Positions 59,440 through 64,000 of a stretch of DNA of 64,000 bases are shown here, one piece after another (the first letter of the stretch is position 1; every line of letters begins with the position of its first letter). Source of the DNA: Syngnathus acus (lineage: Eukaryota; Chordata; Actinopteri; Syngnathiformes; Syngnathidae). The notes under the pieces were generated by a model. It saw nothing but the letters and a program-made list of their open reading frames with translations, did not search any database and was not told the DNA's origin. A program made the translations under genes and the position numbers. The stretch lies in the NCBI RefSeq assembly GCF_901709675.1, contig NC_051090.1, positions 494,842 to 558,841 on the forward strand. The letters run 5' to 3'.

Positions 59440-62136
59440 CTCACGACTTTGGCTACCGCCCAGCTGTCTACATTGCAGGGCAAAGTCCCATTCTGGAAGT
59501 GTGCTTTGATTGACTTGTTGACTCAGGAGGCACTTTGCAGTCCTTGTGCTTTTAGCAAAATAAACAATAGCTAGCTCTCCAACTTTTGCCAGTTGCGGTG
59601 CACTACAGTCTTTTGGTCATGGCAGCCCAGCAAAGGGTTTTTGAAGCGCGTCAAAGCAAAGCCATTTGGACAATTTGGTGATCGATGACCATCCCTAATA
59701 CTTGACAGGACGACTGAGGCAAAACTCGAGTCATGTCGTCCCTAACGAGCAAATCCTTCAAGGGTACGGCGGCTTTTCCACATGGCTTTGATTTTTGCCG
59801 AAGCCCACTTCTGTTCCAGTGCAACAAAATAGTCACTGCGCCAGAATTGAACACAAGAACAGTGGTTGGCAATGAACCTGCCTGTGTTCATCATGCGCAT
59901 TTTCTCCGGAATAGGTACCATCAACTGGATTTACACAAGAGCCTTCGAGACAACCTGCGCTACAAAATACTCATCGAGTATCCTTTACTCCACGTGGTAC
60001 TGAGCGATCATTGGAAGGACTTTGCGGTGGAAGAACCAGGTAAATGACAACTGCATGACAAATATTTCATCATTCCCATCGTCCAAAACTTTGAATGCAT
60101 GAGCGTCGTTAGGTTTTTCTGTCGACACGTCTACTTGCTAGGTGGAGATGAGATTCCAACGGGATCATATCATGGTCTCTGTTTCTCCAACGGGGACTGT
60201 AAACAGCCCCTGACAAAATGCAATAGGGTGGTCTGCACTACATCATCACACATGAAGCTCGACAGCCAAAGAGAGGATCAAATAGGGCTTAGTGTTCCCA
60301 AATGACCTCATGTGATGAGAAATGACATCGTAGGAGCCACCTGTACGTACGCACGCACGCACGCACGCTCCCTGTGGTGGAGTCTTCCGGGTCCTCTCAT
60401 GATTCCGACACTTTGGTGAGGCTTTGGTGCACACTTGGCTTTTCTCATGTCATTACTCTGTCAGGCCCATTCCGGATGAATGACCCATTTGTTTATTCTG
60501 GTATGTTTTCCTATGATAAGGCCTCGCCGTCCGTCTCACTCTTTTGATGTCATGTCTGTCAAAGAAAGATCCCGATAATGCACGCACGCACGCCACACGG
60601 CCCGGGAAGCTTGACGCAAAGTGATAACAAGCTATCAGATAGCATGACATGCAGCAAGGTTAAGCTTTGGAGGCTCCAAAGAGGCCTATTCTAACAAGCG
60701 CGTGCCCTGAGGACTTAGCTGGGATACGTGCCAGCGCACCCGCCACCTTGGCCACCATAAGCGCTTTGAGATCATGGACGGACGGATATTCAATTGCTCT
60801 TAGAAAGGATGTAGCCCATTTGAATTATGCTCCAATATCAATGACATTGTCATTTCTTGGAATAGTTTCTGGGAAAAGATGTCGTTCTCAAAAGAAATTC
60901 TAATGGCGATGTGCCAAATAAGCTTTCCATTCTTCCATCCATCCATCCATCCATCCATCCATTTTCTTGCGCTTCTGCGGCCGGGGTTCAGTCGTAGGGG
61001 CATGAAGTTCCTGGATTGTATGCACAAGCCAGTGGCCATCTCAGCACCCCAACAATAAAGTACATATAGTATGTATTTCTTCAAACATTTCCAATTTGTG
61101 TTGCGGGGTGCTGACTTCAAGTGAAAGGCAGACTGTAACCTTGATGTCAAGTCTTTTGGTTTGGCTGTGTTTTATTCCAGCCACTTGCTAGTACTTGATG
61201 GTCAACTTATTGACAGTCAAAACATTTGAAAACATTTACAGGCCCCAACACAATTTAGTTTTTGTCTCGCAACGGATCTTTTATCACTCGATGACACAAA
61301 GTCAAACGAAGGTAAGTCCTTTCAGTTGCCAAGCTTAAATGCTGAGTGATTTTGTCTAAGGCCGAGATATCAATGCAATAGAATTACTTATGTCAACAGG
61401 CGAGGCGAATGCCCAGATTAGTCCCGAATGTTTGCCAAATTTGCTCTAAGCCACCTTGTATGCTTCCTTCGTAAGGGTGCTAAAGATATCTTATTTTGAA
61501 TGGAATGTCAAATCAAATGTAGGTATGTGAATCATTTGCTTCCGCTAAATGTTGAAACAAAGCTGTTTTATTGGACATCCCAGTCTTCCTTTGTCACATG
61601 TCCACACTGTTTCATGACATAACTGGTAGCATGGCATGTCGCCCTATTCTGAGCTTAGCGTCATCGTCCCTAGCTCTCATTTGCAATGTTCACATCGGAG
61701 CGAAATCATCGCACTAAACAGAAATGCAGCTAATGTTCTATTTCAGCCAAAGTCTTTGATTTTGATCTCGATCCAAATTGTTTCAGCTGCGCCGGGCAAC
61801 GCTGAGCACGCAAGCGAGGACCTCGGCCGATGTTCCCCATCCCCGCATTGCCCTCTGGCCACTCTCACAGCAACACAGCCCAGCCCAGAATCGCTGTCGC
61901 CACAAGAGAAAAGACTCAAAAGAGAATGGAGGGACGAAGAATTAGAAGAAGGAGAGATTGCCGATAGTGAGGATGAAGGGGAGGCGGAGGAAAATATTGC
62001 CGCAATGATTATTAAGACCTGTGATGAGGAGGCCGAAAGCAAAGACAGACATCATTGTATGAAGGAAGATGCAGCAACTGTTGACAAGAGTGGGACTGCC
62101 AGGGCCAGTACAGAGACTGACGACACTTCACTTTGA
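55264..62136 (+). CDS. znhit6: ZNHIT6 (BCD1), box C/D snoRNP assembly factor, complete, 10 exons
   Basis: Exons are 55264-55349, 55601-55666, 56917-57023, 57122-57213, 57581-57684, 58770-58838, 58934-59014, 59086-59166, 59915-60039 and 61787-62136; phases agree throughout (1,161 nt, 386 residues). Exons 2-3 encode the HIT zinc finger: [21 protein letters not shown], then [12 protein letters not shown]. Exons 4-9 encode the BCD1 core ([37 protein letters not shown]), matching human ZNHIT6 as I remember it. The protein helps assemble box C/D snoRNPs in the nucleus together with NUFIP1 and RUVBL1/2. Compared with human, the long acidic N-terminal region is missing, while a Glu/Asp-rich tail follows the core in exon 10. 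The start is ambiguous: ATGs at 55264 and 55267, and an in-frame ATG at 55234. It lies in tandem just after col24a1, as in human. Confidence 0.93.
55512..55547. repeat. (TTCC)n microsatellite in znhit6 intron 1
   Basis: About nine TTCC units, 55 bp before the exon 2 acceptor region. Confidence 0.93.
55805..56140 (-). mobile_element. Truncated retrotransposon-like repeat in znhit6 intron 2
   Basis: A segment starting GTCAAAGTCTGCTTTATTGT and passing through an A/T-rich AAATAA-type stretch to GTTCAGGACCCGAACAGCCTG, a combination I recognise from dispersed teleost repeats. The TTTATT near the left end reads as AATAAA on the minus strand, consistent with a 3' end pointing left. A short related fragment lies at 48999-49036. 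The family is not assigned. Confidence 0.5.
56875..56902. repeat. (TTCC)n microsatellite next to the znhit6 exon 3 acceptor
   Basis: Seven TTCC units, followed by TCTCTCTGTCTTGAAG, the acceptor of znhit6 exon 3; the repeat supplies much of the pyrimidine tract. Confidence 0.92.
59354..59442. repeat. (GGCTCT)n hexanucleotide repeat in znhit6 intron 8
   Basis: About 14 perfect hexamer units (CTCTGG); an uncommon repeat class in this window. Confidence 0.95.
60934..61000. repeat. (CCAT)n run with SINE-like tail context
   Basis: Seven CCAT units run into CCATTTTCTTGCGCTTCTGC, similar to the CCATTTTCTGAACCGCTT at the 3' end of the SINE at 8510. It may be a severely truncated SINE-family end in the same orientation. 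It lies in znhit6 intron 9. Confidence 0.5.
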
Positions 62137-62204
62137 AAATCACTTTTAAGGCTAGGAAGTATAAGGCTGTGCAAATGTGTGTGTCTTTTTTTTATACTAA
62201 AAGG

Positions 62205-62210
62205 AATAAA
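62205..62210 (+). terminator. znhit6 poly(A) signal
   Basis: Canonical AATAAA 69 bp after the znhit6 stop codon, followed by CAATTGTCACGG; gives a very short 3' UTR of about 90 nt. Confidence 0.75.
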
Positions 62211-63472
62211 CAATTGTCACGGTAAACAAAGTAGCATCTCAGTGGTTTATTTGCACATTTACCTTGAATGTTGACATTTGTTTTAATATGGATGCTACGT
62301 TTGTTGCATTTAGCTACGAGTACGTTTGAACGGCCGCAAAAGTACCTTTGCACTCTTTCTCCACGCTAATGTCAGTTGAGTGTGACTGCAGCCCCATGAA
62401 TGCAAATGATTCAGCTGGATGTGTTTTACAGCCAAAGCGAACGTCTTTTGACTGAATTGGTTGCTGTTGAAAGCCTGCGATGGCGCATTTTCCAGTCCCA
62501 CGCAATGATCTCCCATCTGAGTTTCACCTCCCACTGCTACTTGTGAAAGAATTAGGGCCGTCCGCACAACATTGAAAGTTGCCTTTCAATTTGGAGTCTG
62601 CTTGCTTGATCCCTATTTGAAGAATCCCCATTGTGCAATCTCCACGTGAGCGAGCGAGCGGCAAAAGCCGAAAAGCAAATGCCAGTGGGGTTCCAATGGC
62701 AGCTCCACAACAACTGATGATGGATTGCATATTTTCGATTGTCTTGTCTCCCAAGTTGACATAATGCACGTTTCCCTTTCCAACCAGCAGGTGGGGCTTT
62801 GATTGTGACTTGCACTCCAAAGAAATGCTCCTTTGCTGCCCTGAAGTTCCTTCAAAGTGAATAGCGATCGCCCGGCCCGGCCCGGCCCGCCCAAGTTATG
62901 TGATCATGCCAAGTTGCATGCTGTAATGTCATTGAATTCTTCATCCTGCTTTAACCTCACATTACATAATGCCCCATGAACTTTGAATGCATTTGTCATG
63001 TCAACATTTTGAACTCAGGAGGTGAATGATGGGGTGATTTCGTCCGTCCGTCTGCCTGCCTGTGAAAAGTTCAGGGATTTTTTTCTTTTTCTGTGCGGAT
63101 GAGCAAAATGAAACGTTTTGCGTGGTTGAGCAGCCGAGGTTGTTTGAATGTTAAAAAGGTCTGCCCTCCCTGCTGCCCTTCTAGCTTAAGGAATGTTATG
63201 GATGATATAACATTGAAAAGAGTACATAACCGAGCGAGGTGTATTGTGTTAACAAGACGATTTGATTGCATGGCACTTTGCAAAGGGCTCTGATGAAAAT
63301 GTGCTTTGGGGAAGCAGCATGAAGGACAAGATCCTGACTCTGTTTTGAGTGGAAATGAAATGAGCGCTGCAGCTGCAGGGGGAGGCACACATCTCTGTGA
63401 TTAAGTCAACTTTCAAGTCTTTGAAGTGGGCACATCCTGCCTGCCTGTGCAGTGTGCGGCTCCCTCCGAGAC
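62211..63472. other. Intergenic sequence right of znhit6
   Basis: No exon, RNA gene or intact mobile element is recognisable. There is a short GGCCC repeat at 62870-62892. Confidence 0.5.
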
Positions 63473-63634
<162 letters not shown>

Positions 63635-64000
63635 ACGCTCCGCCCCATTGAGAAGTTCCCCCAATCACATCCAAGAGTACGCGTTTAGACTTTGCAATTA
63701 GATGAGTCTAACGCTCCAAGGGACCGGGTGTTTGTATATTTTTAGCCCATCCTGGCAAAAGTGAACATGCTGCCGCCGCTGCTGCTGCTGTGCGTTACTT
63801 TCCAACATCTGAAGCCCATCAGGATGTCTGAGCCACTACTGCATTCCTGAGCCAATACCTGGATCAAAAAAGAAAAGCCGAAGCCATCGCTCTCACTGGC
63901 CCACTGCAGCTATCTAGCACCAGGTGCCAGCCAGGCCAAAACAGCAGCAATGACTTTTTGGTTGTTGTTGCCCGCCCCTTCCTTACGTAATGAGGGCCAT
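63635..64000. other. Right-end intergenic sequence
   Basis: No supported gene. A short hydrophobic open frame at 63769 (MLPPLLLLCVTF) is stopped after 27 codons. Confidence 0.5.

Noticed and set aside
60340-60370. GTACGTACGCACGCACGCACG run in znhit6 intron 9 as a regulatory element
   Set aside because: Simple ACGC repeat; no motif or conservation evidence available.
61741-61786. Alternative znhit6 exon 10 acceptor at TTTCAG 61741-61746
   Set aside because: Splicing there would enter the frame at phase 0, whereas exon 9 ends in phase 1; only the acceptor at 61786 keeps the frame.
63769-63852. Signal-peptide-like start MLPPLLLLCVTF as the first exon of a next gene
   Set aside because: It stops after 27 codons with no convincing donor; the CTG run alone explains the leucines.

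Overview
This window is vertebrate nuclear DNA, almost certainly from a teleost fish. It has intron-split genes with GT-AG junctions, very dense microsatellites, a tRNA-derived SINE of a fish type and a Tf1/sushi-type LTR retrotransposon. A compact percomorph is possible, but I cannot name the species. No bacterial, phage or CRISPR features are present.

The layout, left to right, is as follows. (1) On the minus strand at 2883-4707 is the large first coding exon of a SYDE2-like Rho-GAP gene, whose remaining exons lie left of the window. (2) On the minus strand at 9430-10395 is a complete three-exon C1orf52 homologue, with a YY1-type promoter site just upstream. (3) An 8 kb intergenic stretch holds simple repeats. 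(4) On the plus strand at 18497-53616 is a complete COL24A1 (collagen XXIV alpha 1) gene. I reconstruct 60 coding exons and about 1,640 codons: a split signal peptide, a thrombospondin-N-like domain, a 991-residue triple helix with short imperfections, and a fibrillar C-propeptide. (5) On the plus strand at 55264-62136 is a complete ten-exon ZNHIT6 (BCD1) gene of 386 codons plus stop, with a poly(A) signal at 62205. (6) The right end is intergenic with a long (CTAT)n array.

The SYDE2/C1orf52 and COL24A1/ZNHIT6 pairs both lie in the same human 1p22.3 neighbourhood. Gene order and orientation here fit one inversion relative to human.

The most striking item is an intact, apparently very young LTR retrotransposon (28490-31288) in intron 5 of col24a1, antisense to the gene. 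It has two 550-bp LTRs that look identical and a 5-bp target duplication. It carries only a Gag-like ORF and no polymerase. A 10-nt sequence just inside its 5' LTR is complementary to a 10-nt sequence lying 24 nt downstream of a TATA box in the LTR, which is the arrangement expected for self-primed reverse transcription in the Tf1/sushi group. Other notable points are a Gly-to-Ala break and a cysteine in the collagen helix, a partial exon-51 duplication with a decoy donor, and several splice acceptors whose pyrimidine tracts are microsatellites.
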